Assembly (NCBI GenBank): GCA_964520975.1 | Contig: CAZFPA010000050.1 | Span: 1-14,345 of the forward strand | Length of the DNA stretch: 14,345 nucleotides | Direction: 5' to 3' | Origin: CAZFPA01 sp964520975 | GTDB taxonomy: Bacteria > Bacillota > Negativicutes > Selenomonadales > Selenomonadaceae | In this document: piece after piece, positions 6,714 to 14,345 of the stretch | Layout of the letters: every line of letters begins with the position of its first letter | How positions within the stretch are numbered: position 1 is the first letter of the stretch | Position numbers and translations under genes: made by a program | The notes under the pieces: model-generated | What the model was told of the DNA's origin: nothing | The model's input: only the letters and a program-made list of their open reading frames with translations | Databases searched by the model: none

Positions 6714-8078
6714 CTACCCGACAGTAAACTTTCCCCTCGGATGATGATAGTGCTGACGTGTATCCTTTTTCATAGCCAATGCCATAGCAAAGGTCACAAT
6801 ACCGACCCGGCCCATGAGCATCAATATAATCAAAACGAATTTACCACCGGATGTCATTGACGAGGTAATTCCTGTGGATAATCCAACCGTAGCCAATGCT
6901 GAAACGACCTCAAAGGCTACCTTTACCACCGGAATCCCCTCTGCCATACAGAGATACATCGTTGCTAAAAAAGTAATCGTTGCTGCAATAAAAAACAGCA
7001 TCAGTGCCCGCATGATAGTATCCAACGGAACTTCACGCGAAAAGAGTTCCACCTCTTTCTTACCACGAATCAGACTCCATATCGTACTCACAATGATTGC
7101 AAAAGTCGAAGTTTTGATACCACCACCAGTAGATGCCGGCGAAGCACCAATGAACATGAGCATGATGACCACCAGCAGCGCCGGCTCCCCCAAAGCTCCA
7201 TTATCAAAGACAGCAAAGCCAGCGGTACGCGCAGTGACCGACTCAAACAGACTCGCAAGAAACTGCCCGCCCAGACTCAGTTCCCCCAGCGTCTCCGCAT
7301 TGCCATGCTCAAGCAAGAAAATAATGACAGTGCCACCAAAAACCAGTACGAGCGTCGCTGAAAGCACTACTCTCGTCTGCACACTCAACAGCTTCCAGGA
7401 ACGATGCTCCCATACATCATTCATGACGGCAAAGCCAATGCCGCCTAAAACGATCAGACTGCTGATGGTGAGCGTAACTACCGGATCGGATGCGTATTTG
7501 TAAAACGTCGTACCGCCAAACACATCAAAACCGGCATTACAGAAGCCGGATACAGCGTGCCAGTAACCATAATACACACCCTGCCAGCCATACTCGCTGG
7601 CAAAACGCAGAGCCAGGATTGTGCCGCCGATAAACTCGATTAGAAACGTCACCTTCACGACATAAAGCACCAGTCGTACCATACCCTCAAGTGTCAGTTG
7701 ATTCAGTGACTCCTGTACCAGAAGCCGGCTGCGCAGTTGTATGCGGCGCCCCATGATAACAGCCAGCAGAGTGGTAATCGTCATGACCCCCAGACCACCG
7801 ATCTGTATCAGCAAAATAATCACCAGCTGCCCAAAGGGTGAAAAATAATTTCCTGTATCCACGACGCAAAGTCCGGTAACACATACAGCCGAAGTCGCCG
7901 TAAACAATGCGTCAATAAAGGAAAGGGATGCCCCTTCCCTTGAAGCAATCGGCAGCATGAGCAAAAAACTGCCCACGAGGATTGCCGCTGTAAACCCCAG
8001 GGTGAGAACCTGATATGGATTCAGATTCCATTCCGACAAATTCAGGAGATTTGCCCCGCCCCCAGTATGCCTATTCAT
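6714..8078 (-). CDS. ktrB: KtrB/TrkH-family potassium uptake channel subunit
   Basis: This integral membrane protein is the ion-conducting subunit of a Ktr/Trk potassium uptake system. Its 454 residues contain the four pore-loop repeats with their filter glycines: VCVTGL (Gly69), FCNAGF (Gly183), TARTAGF (Gly287) and LATVGL (Gly399). A glycine-rich intramembrane gating loop in the third repeat, FIGASPASTGGGIKTST (309-325), is also present. The first filter lies only about 69 residues from the N-terminus, as in KtrB; longer TrkH proteins have extra N-terminal helices. GGAGGT (8088-8093) is 9 nt upstream of the ATG. No regulatory RCK subunit (KtrA/TrkA) is encoded in the window, so it must be elsewhere or beyond the edges. 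The gene follows two DUF445 genes and precedes the chemoreceptor on the same strand. Confidence 0.92.
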   Translation of the reverse strand: MNRHTGGGANLLNLSEWNLNPYQVLTLGFTAAILVGSFLLMLPIASREGASLSFIDALFTATSAVCVTGLCVVDTGNYFSPFGQLVIILLIQIGGLGVMTITTLLAVIMGRRIQLRSRLLVQESLNQLTLEGMVRLVLYVVKVTFLIEFIGGTILALRFASEYGWQGVYYGYWHAVSGFCNAGFDVFGGTTFYKYASDPVVTLTISSLIVLGGIGFAVMNDVWEHRSWKLLSVQTRVVLSATLVLVFGGTVIIFLLEHGNAETLGELSLGGQFLASLFESVTARTAGFAVFDNGALGEPALLVVIMLMFIGASPASTGGGIKTSTFAIIVSTIWSLIRGKKEVELFSREVPLDTIMRALMLFFIAATITFLATMYLCMAEGIPVVKVAFEVVSALATVGLSTGITSSMTSGGKFVLIILMLMGRVGIVTFAMALAMKKDTRQHYHHPRGKFTVG

Positions 8079-8107
8079 CTGCTATATACCTCCAGGTAAC
8101 CAAAGAA

Positions 8108-9361
8108 TCAATGAAACGCTGCGGCCAGCTGCTGCAAAGCAAAAATACAAAAGCCGATTCCAGCGCCCACAATCGAACCATTCATACGAATCCACAGCAA
8201 ATCCGGTTCCACCTTATCATAAACCAGCCGGTTAAGCTGTTCATCCGTCATGCGTCCCAAAACACTGCGGACAATATCACCAATCATCGACTGTGCCTGT
8301 AACACGCTGCGTGCAACAAGGTCATAGAGGAAATGATTGATCTTCTGCTGGAGCCCGTCATCCTGCTGAAGCTCTGCCAGCCAATGCTGAATCTCCACCT
8401 GCAGAAAAACCTGCAGGTTCTGACTCGCCTCCGGCTGTGTCGCCACTGATGTCAAAGCATCCTGAAAAATATTCTTTAATAGGTCATTCTCTAGTAATTT
8501 CGTTATTCCATGGGAAAAACCCTGCTTGAAACTTTCATTTTTTGCTAAAATAATTAATTTTTCAAAAAGAACAGACAATGTATCTTCCTGTGCCTTTGAA
8601 CCTGGAACCTCCAGGTCCTTTAGCATAGCCTGCAATTGCTGCTGCAGGAGGTCTGTCGCCTCGTCAAGATTCACCAGATCCATGGATTGCGCGAGATTTG
8701 CAAAAAACGCGCCCATACCGGTTCCCGTTTTTTCCTGTTTATACGCATCAAGCTGCCGGTAGATTTCCTGCCGCACCATCGGGGAAGCCGCCTTTGCCTC
8801 CAGACGAATGGCCAGCTGACGCAGCAATTCTCCGGCATGACCGGATTGCTGCAGCCAGGCAGCCAGCTTTTCCATACTCTTTTCCGGCGTGAGCAGTGCC
8901 GGCAGACGATCCTTTACCACAGCTGCCACCCGGGTCGCCAACAGCTCAGAATCCAGTGATTTCCATCCAGCCAACAGCCAGGCTGCCAGTTTTTCCTGGT
9001 TGTCTTCCTTCGCCAGCCAGTTCTGCACCAGTACCAGCAGATCCGCCTGATGGATCAACGTAAATAATTTTTTCTTGGAAAAGAACTCCTGCTGCACCAT
9101 CGTAACAGCCGCTTCAATAAAAGCCCCCCGGCGCCTTGGCAAAATAGCCGTATGCCAGGAAAATCCCAGCGGCCGGCGAAAAAGCGCCGTAACCGCAAAC
9201 CAGTCCGCAATGCCGCCGACCAGTGCCGCCTCCGCACAGAAGGAAATACCGCGCACAAATACACTGTGCGGATATTCCAGGCGCAGGCACACCGAAAAGA
9301 GCACCAGTACCGCTGCTGCCAAAAGCGTCCGATCCGCTGAATTCCAGGAACGCTGCGTCAT
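8108..9361 (-). CDS. DUF445 family membrane protein (second of a tandem pair)
   Basis: A DUF445 protein of unknown function. Starting at the ATG at 9359-9361 it has 417 residues: a hydrophobic N-terminal region (about 13-52), the family motif GGIADWFAVTALFRRPLGF (49-67), a long mostly helical middle part, and a C-terminal hydrophobic segment introduced by WIRMNGSIVGAGIG. Two membrane anchors flanking a large helical domain are typical of the family. I chose this start because it forms an ATGA overlap with the upstream gene's TGA and has AGAGAGG about 11 nt before it. An upstream ATG at 9385 would add eight residues but has no ribosome binding site. The protein is a paralogue of its upstream neighbour. 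The ktrB gene follows after 29 bp. Confidence 0.9.
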   Translation of the reverse strand: MTQRSWNSADRTLLAAAVLVLFSVCLRLEYPHSVFVRGISFCAEAALVGGIADWFAVTALFRRPLGFSWHTAILPRRRGAFIEAAVTMVQQEFFSKKKLFTLIHQADLLVLVQNWLAKEDNQEKLAAWLLAGWKSLDSELLATRVAAVVKDRLPALLTPEKSMEKLAAWLQQSGHAGELLRQLAIRLEAKAASPMVRQEIYRQLDAYKQEKTGTGMGAFFANLAQSMDLVNLDEATDLLQQQLQAMLKDLEVPGSKAQEDTLSVLFEKLIILAKNESFKQGFSHGITKLLENDLLKNIFQDALTSVATQPEASQNLQVFLQVEIQHWLAELQQDDGLQQKINHFLYDLVARSVLQAQSMIGDIVRSVLGRMTDEQLNRLVYDKVEPDLLWIRMNGSIVGAGIGFCIFALQQLAAAFH

Positions 9362-10593
9362 AATGCCCACATCCTCTCTATACAAAATACCGCTGCATAG
9401 ATTACCATGCCGGCCACAGCCCCCACCACTGAACCATTGATACGGATCATCTGCAGATCATCAGCGATACGGGATTCAACAAACACGGTCAGCTGTTCAT
9501 CAGAAAACTCATCCAGCCGTGCCCGGATCATCTGGTCGAGAAACACATGATAATGCGTGAGACGTGCCGCAATAAAATCCTTCACGCAGCGGTCATAGCG
9601 CTGCTGCATTCCCGCATCCGAAGAAAATTGATTGAACTTTTCCTCCGCCAGTGCATTCGCCGTCTGCAACCATTCCGGTTCCGCCTTATGCAGTTCCGCA
9701 GACAGCCAGTCCGCCAGGGAACCCTCGAAACGCTCTGCCGAGAAACGCTGCATTCCCGCCTGCAGCAAGGCTTCCACCTTCTGCTGCACCGCAGAGGACT
9801 GCATGGCTGTCTCCAGTTGAGCAGCCAGCATACAGGACAACGGCGACTCCGGATTCTCCAGTTCCTGCAATACCTTGCTGCAGCGCGTGTTGAGCAGATC
9901 CAGGATCTTTTCATCGGACAGATCAATCAATCCCAGGACAAATGCCCGTCCAGCGGCACCGCCCTCGTATTTTTTCCGCATGACTGAAATATGGGACAAC
10001 AAAAACTGCTGCATCGGCGCCGACTGCAGGACCTCAAGCAAAAGAGGCCCCGCCGCCCGCAGCAGCGGCTGACGGACATCCTCCCGCGCCAGGACCTGCA
10101 GCAAACGTTCTGTAAGCTCCGGCAATGATATCTCCGCTACAGCTCCATCCAGCAGTTGGCGCAGCTGTCGGGCCAGGCCCTGGCAATCCAGCTGCCGGGC
10201 AGCCGACAGCAATACATGGTCCAATACCTCCAGCACCTTTTCCCGCCCATCGCGCAGGCGAAGATAGTCTACGAGCATTCTGGCTGTATCCTGTGTCTCC
10301 ACAATCTTCATGATATTTTTTACACTTAAAAGGTCTGCACTGGCAAATTCCACAATTGCATTCATGATTCTTTCACGATTTCGTGTCAGAATTTGAGTGC
10401 GATAGGAGATGCCCAGCGGCTTGCGAAAAAGTGCCGTGACAGCAAACCAATCCGCCAGTCCACCAATGGATGCCGCCAGAAAGCCATGATGCAGCATACC
10501 ACTCCAAAATCCCACAGACGCATAGGGATAGGTCAGTCCTGCACCTGCAAGACTGATTCCCAACGCCAATGACGCCTTATACCGTTTTTGCAT
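9358..10593 (-). CDS. DUF445 family membrane protein (first of a tandem pair)
   Basis: This 411-residue DUF445 protein has hydrophobic segments near the N-terminus (about 7-45), the signature GGLADWFAVTALFRKPLG (44-61), an extended helical central region and a C-terminal hydrophobic helix after MIRINGSVVGAVAG. Both signatures recur in the neighbour encoded just downstream, so the pair looks like an old duplication; outside the signatures they have diverged strongly. The ATG lies 3 nt after the stop codon of the giant activase gene, with GGAG inside the end of that gene, so the three genes are very probably co-transcribed and coupled. Molecular function is unknown for the family. A hetero-oligomer of the two paralogues is possible but unproven. 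Confidence 0.9.
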   Translation of the reverse strand: MQKRYKASLALGISLAGAGLTYPYASVGFWSGMLHHGFLAASIGGLADWFAVTALFRKPLGISYRTQILTRNRERIMNAIVEFASADLLSVKNIMKIVETQDTARMLVDYLRLRDGREKVLEVLDHVLLSAARQLDCQGLARQLRQLLDGAVAEISLPELTERLLQVLAREDVRQPLLRAAGPLLLEVLQSAPMQQFLLSHISVMRKKYEGGAAGRAFVLGLIDLSDEKILDLLNTRCSKVLQELENPESPLSCMLAAQLETAMQSSAVQQKVEALLQAGMQRFSAERFEGSLADWLSAELHKAEPEWLQTANALAEEKFNQFSSDAGMQQRYDRCVKDFIAARLTHYHVFLDQMIRARLDEFSDEQLTVFVESRIADDLQMIRINGSVVGAVAGMVIYAAVFCIERMWAL

Positions 10594-10596
10594 CTA

Positions 10597-13500
10597 TTAC
10601 ACTCCAATTTTTTCCGTCTCTTGTCTGGGCCGCTGCTCCTTAGCTACGGACAGCATAAGCTTCAGACGGTTCAACTGATTGACCTCACTCGCCCCGGCAT
10701 CGCAGTCCAATGCTACGATATTGGCTCCCGGATAGGAGCGGCGCAATTCATGCAGAACGCCCTTGCCGGTAATGTGATTGGGCAGACAGCCAAAAGGCTG
10801 CAGACATACTACATTGGGCACGCCTTCATCAATGAGCTTGACCATCTCACCGGTAAGGAACCATCCCTCGCCGGCCATATTGCCCAAAGAAACATGACGC
10901 GAAGCCAGCGCGGCAATTTTTTTGATGCTGTGCGGCGCCTGGAAATGGCGGCTCGCAGCCAGAGCCCTGGCCATCGGACGCCGGAAAAATTCCAGCACAC
11001 GAATAAACAGCTCTGACATGAGCTTATCCTTATAGCGCCCATCCAGCAGGCGGCGCTCTACAATCGAATCATAGGCCATGTACATGAAGAAATCCACAAA
11101 ATCCGGCATAACCACTTCAGCGCCTTCCTGCATCAGCAGTTTCTCAATATGATTGTTGGCGACCGGATGATATTTTACCAGGATCTCCCCGACAATACCG
11201 ACCTTCGGCTTCCAGCAGTCCTCATGGATGGGCAGTGCGTCGAAATCCTTTACGATCTGCCGGATATTCCGCTTGAATTTGAAATAGCTTCCATGCTGCA
11301 GCTCCGCCCGGCAGCGAACCATCCAGGCCTCGTAGAGCTTCTCCACCGAACCGGCTTCCTTCTCATAAGGCAGCATACGGTTCCGCACATTCATGAGCAG
11401 ATCCCCATAGACAGCCGCCTTCACTGCATCGATAAAGCAATCCCGATCCAGTTTGAAGGCATCCGTCTCCAACCCCCAGCAGGCAAATACCGGCACCTGT
11501 GGGAATCCGGCATCCTTCACCGCCTGACGCAACACATTCAGATAATTCGTGGCCCGGCAGGCACCGCAGGTCTGGAACAGCATGATGGAGGTATGGTCCG
11601 GATCGCATTTCCCCGACTGCAGTGCAGCCAGCAGCTGGCCAATGACAACAATGGCCGGATAGCACATATCATTATTGACATAGCGAAGCCCCAGATCAAT
11701 GGCCGCCTTGGCCGGCATTTCCGGAATCACCACCTGATAGCCATGGTGCTGCAAGGCTGTACTCAGGAGATTGAAATGAATCGGTGCCATCTGCGGCGCG
11801 AGAATTGTATGCGTCCGCTTGCACTCCTCCGTAAAATGCGGCCGTTCGATCACCGCAGCCGGCTCATAGGCCGTCGGCTGCCGGCGGGCAAGCGCCGCAA
11901 TCAGGGACCGCAGGCGAATCCGCGCCGCTCCGAGGTTGCTTACCTCATCGAGCTTGATCATCGTATAGATACGATGCTTTTCTTCCAAAATCTCCCGTAC
12001 CTGCCCCGTGGTGATGGCATCAAGGCCACAGCCAAATGAGCTGAACTGGATCAACGTGATATTGTCATGCGCCGCGGCAAAGCGGGCCGCATGATACAGC
12101 CGCGCATGATAGCTCCACTGGTTGACAATCTCCAGCTGCCCTTCCTCTACCGGCTGATGATATACCGCATCCTCCGAAATGACCGGCAGCCCATAGGACT
12201 GGATCATTTCCGGAATACCATGATTGATCTCCGGATCCACATGGTATGGCCGCCCGGCTAGGAGTACGGCCGGCAAATGCTCCTTTTCGATTTTCTCAAG
12301 AATCTTCTGTCCGTACTGCCGGACATCCTCCTTGTAGCGTTCCAGCGCCAGGTAGCCGGCCTCTACCGCGGCCGAAATTTCCTGCCGGGAAAGGCGCTCC
12401 ACTGCCAGTTCCTCCGTCAGGCGTTCGGTCAGCCGTTTCGGATCATTTAACGGCAAAAACGGCTGCATGAACTGGATGTCCCTCTCCCGCAGAATATCCA
12501 TATTGGCCCGGATATTCTCGGCATACGATGCCACTACCGGACAGTTATAGTGATTATCCGATGGATGATACGCATCGACAATATTATACGGAATACAGGG
12601 ATAAAAAATCTTTTTGACGCCCCGATTCACCAGATCCATGATATGTCCGTGCACGAGCTTTGCCGGATAGCAAAGCGAATCGGACGGCACCGTGGCCATG
12701 CCCTGATAATAGAGCTCTGCCGACGATTTTCCCGAAAGCACGACCTCATAGCCAAGCATAGTGAAAAAGGTGAACCAGAACGGATAGTCCTCGTACATAT
12801 TCAGCGCCCGCGGCAGCCCAATGCGACCGCGTGCTGAATGACGCAGCGGCCGATAGAAATCAAAGAGCCGCTCATATTTATAAGCATAGATATTCGGTGC
12901 CTTGACTGTTTTCTTTTCCTTACCCGCACCACGTTCGCAGCGATTTCCCGTATAATAGCGACCGCCATCCGGGAAATTCTGCACGGTGATCAGGCACTGA
13001 TTGCCGCAGCCATGGCAGCGATAGGATTTCGTCTCCACGGAAAAATCTGCCAGCTGCGCTGCGGAAAGCAGCGATGAGCCATCTTTTCCCGTCTCCATGG
13101 CCAGAAGCGCTGCGCCATAGGCTCCCATGAGCCCGGCAATATCCGGCCGGATGACCTCGCGATCCAGCAGCAGTTCCATAGAACGAAGCACGGCATCGTT
13201 GTAGAAGGTACCGCCCTGTACGACAATATGGTCACCCAACGTCGATACATCCTTGAGCTGCATGACCTTGAACAGCGCGTTCTTGATAACCGAAAGCGCA
13301 ATGCCCGCCGAAATATCGCCGACTGCCGCGCCCTCCTTCTGTGCCTGCTTCACCTTGGAATTCATGAACACCGTACAGCGTGTCCCCAAATCCACCGGTG
13401 CTTCAGAGGAAACAGCCTTCGCGGCAAACTCCCCGGCGGTCATATTGAGTCCCTGGGCAAAATTCTCGATAAACGAGCCACAGCCGGCGGAACAGGCCTC

Positions 13501-14345
13501 ATTGAGCGTAATGCTGCCAATATTGCCGTCCCGGACAAAGAAACACTTCATATCCTGCCCGCCAATATCGAGAACAAAGGATACCTCCGGACAGAATTCC
13601 TGAGCCGCCCGCAGATGGGCAAAGGTCTCGACCTCGCCCGCGTCGGCATGCACAGCCGCCTTTACGATAGCCTCACCGTAGCCGGTTGTGAGCACCGCTG
13701 CGATATGAGCCTTCGAATGCATAGCTCCATACAGCCCCTGCAGTTCCTTTACCACTGTCTTGAGCGGAGAGCCCTGGTTACTCCCGTAGGAGGTATATAA
13801 AAGCTCCTTATCCCGCCCGATGGCGGCAATCTTTGTCGTTGTCGAGCCCGCATCAATTCCTACATAGACCGGCCCCTCATAGGATGCAAGCGACCCGCGC
13901 CGCACCTGATCCCGATCATGCCGGGCTTTGAATGCCGCATAATCCGCCGCATCCGAAAAGAGCACGAAATCCGCCTTACGGCTTTCCTGCTGTGCCTCAT
14001 CCCGTGCCCTGGCAATGCTCTGTTCCAACTGCTGACAATCAATGAGTTTGGATTCATCCGAAAGCGCTGCACCGATTGCCACAAAGTAACAGCCTTCCTC
14101 GACCGGAACTACATCCTCTGCCTGCAGCTGCAAGGTTTCGATGAACCGTTCCTTCAACGCGGACAAAAAGTGCAGCGGCCCACCAAGGAAAGCCACCCGG
14201 CCGCCGATTGGCCGCCCCTGGGCCAGATTACTGATTGTCTGATTCACGACTGCCTGGAAAATCGACAGTGCTATATCGGCCTTTTCCGCGCCATCATTCA
14301 TCAGCGCCTGAATATCCGTTTTCGCAAATACGCCGCAGCGCGACG
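10597..14345 (-). CDS. Giant acyl-CoA dehydratase activase / HgdB-like iron-sulfur protein (5' partial)
   Basis: The frame stays open to the right edge. Codons upstream of the Met at 14301 read SRCGVFAKTDIQAL, typical interior sequence of this family, so the true start lies outside the window. Numbering from that Met, residues 1-110 are the end of a first BadF/BcrA-type ATPase domain. A second follows, with GIDAGSTTTK (148-157), DIGGQD (245-250) and candidate cluster cysteines C270, C274 and C309. A cysteine knuckle, CHGCGNQC plus C455 (429-455), comes next. DUF2229/HgdB-like parts follow, with cysteines at 544, 569, 758, 880, 912, 915, 1166 and 1172. Known relatives use ATP to drive low-potential electron transfer in 2-hydroxyacyl-CoA dehydratases, but the substrate of these long fusions is not established. 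It is the first visible gene of the leftward operon. Confidence 0.93.
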   Translation of the reverse strand, partial: SRCGVFAKTDIQALMNDGAEKADIALSIFQAVVNQTISNLAQGRPIGGRVAFLGGPLHFLSALKERFIETLQLQAEDVVPVEEGCYFVAIGAALSDESKLIDCQQLEQSIARARDEAQQESRKADFVLFSDAADYAAFKARHDRDQVRRGSLASYEGPVYVGIDAGSTTTKIAAIGRDKELLYTSYGSNQGSPLKTVVKELQGLYGAMHSKAHIAAVLTTGYGEAIVKAAVHADAGEVETFAHLRAAQEFCPEVSFVLDIGGQDMKCFFVRDGNIGSITLNEACSAGCGSFIENFAQGLNMTAGEFAAKAVSSEAPVDLGTRCTVFMNSKVKQAQKEGAAVGDISAGIALSVIKNALFKVMQLKDVSTLGDHIVVQGGTFYNDAVLRSMELLLDREVIRPDIAGLMGAYGAALLAMETGKDGSSLLSAAQLADFSVETKSYRCHGCGNQCLITVQNFPDGGRYYTGNRCERGAGKEKKTVKAPNIYAYKYERLFDFYRPLRHSARGRIGLPRALNMYEDYPFWFTFFTMLGYEVVLSGKSSAELYYQGMATVPSDSLCYPAKLVHGHIMDLVNRGVKKIFYPCIPYNIVDAYHPSDNHYNCPVVASYAENIRANMDILRERDIQFMQPFLPLNDPKRLTERLTEELAVERLSRQEISAAVEAGYLALERYKEDVRQYGQKILEKIEKEHLPAVLLAGRPYHVDPEINHGIPEMIQSYGLPVISEDAVYHQPVEEGQLEIVNQWSYHARLYHAARFAAAHDNITLIQFSSFGCGLDAITTGQVREILEEKHRIYTMIKLDEVSNLGAARIRLRSLIAALARRQPTAYEPAAVIERPHFTEECKRTHTILAPQMAPIHFNLLSTALQHHGYQVVIPEMPAKAAIDLGLRYVNNDMCYPAIVVIGQLLAALQSGKCDPDHTSIMLFQTCGACRATNYLNVLRQAVKDAGFPQVPVFACWGLETDAFKLDRDCFIDAVKAAVYGDLLMNVRNRMLPYEKEAGSVEKLYEAWMVRCRAELQHGSYFKFKRNIRQIVKDFDALPIHEDCWKPKVGIVGEILVKYHPVANNHIEKLLMQEGAEVVMPDFVDFFMYMAYDSIVERRLLDGRYKDKLMSELFIRVLEFFRRPMARALAASRHFQAPHSIKKIAALASRHVSLGNMAGEGWFLTGEMVKLIDEGVPNVVCLQPFGCLPNHITGKGVLHELRRSYPGANIVALDCDAGASEVNQLNRLKLMLSVAKEQRPRQETEKIGV

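Noticed and set aside
9362..9385. Upstream ATG start for the second DUF445 gene
   Set aside because: No ribosome binding site precedes it, while the ATG at 9361 forms an ATGA overlap with the upstream stop and has an AGAGAGG site.
11149..12039. 296-codon plus-strand frame over the giant activase gene
   Set aside because: It is a shadow of a well-supported coding strand and its translation resembles no known protein.
14299..14301. Met at 14301 as the start of the giant activase
   Set aside because: The frame remains open upstream and encodes conserved family sequence (RCGVFAKTDIQ) up to the window edge, so the gene is 5' truncated by the window.
1..14345. CRISPR array, insertion sequence or prophage genes
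   Set aside because: No regularly spaced repeats, transposase, integrase or phage-like genes are visible anywhere; the region reads as ordinary chromosome.

Overview
The window looks like a chromosomal segment of a moderately GC-rich anaerobic Firmicute. The best fit is a Negativicute of the Selenomonas/Mitsuokella kind. That placement is an inference from the gene set (a very large 2-hydroxyacyl-CoA dehydratase activase homologue, KtrB-type potassium uptake, a murQ/murP/mupG locus) and from codon and base style; no taxonomic marker gene lies inside the window.

Region 1 (about 1-305, reading leftward) holds no protein gene. It carries two tandem near-consensus promoters on the minus strand (TTGACA-17-TAATAT and TTGACA-17-TAAGAT), A-tracts upstream of the first, a small boxB-like hairpin and a boxA-like stretch (GTTCTCTGAAAACTAAACAA on the minus strand). 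This is the look of a ribosomal RNA operon leader, so a 16S rRNA gene should start just left of position 1.

Region 2 (about 413-4725, plus strand) is a MurNAc-use operon: a probable promoter, a roughly 185-nt structured leader, murQ, a PTS EIIBC permease (murP-like), mupG (DUF871) and a small membrane-anchored protein of unknown function. The expected scheme is uptake and phosphorylation of MurNAc or MurNAc-GlcNAc by the permease, hydrolysis of MurNAc-6P-GlcNAc by MupG, and removal of the lactyl ether by MurQ to give GlcNAc-6P and D-lactate. A related structured element occurs in the leader (about 446-595) and again right after the last gene (about 4576-4697), in the same orientation. A bidirectional terminator follows.

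Region 3 (4730 to the right edge, minus strand) is one tightly packed leftward gene string. In transcription order it contains a giant activase/HgdB-like iron-sulfur protein (5' end beyond the window), two tandem DUF445 membrane proteins (the second starts in an ATGA overlap), a KtrB-type potassium channel subunit, and a methyl-accepting chemotaxis protein with no HAMP domain. That chemoreceptor carries a PhnD-like periplasmic-binding-protein fold at its C-terminus, predicted to be cytoplasmic. The two operons converge on the shared terminator at about 4699-4725.

The points most worth a second look are the paired structured elements flanking the murQ operon, the chemoreceptor with an apparently intracellular solute-binding domain, and the giant activase linked to DUF445 proteins.
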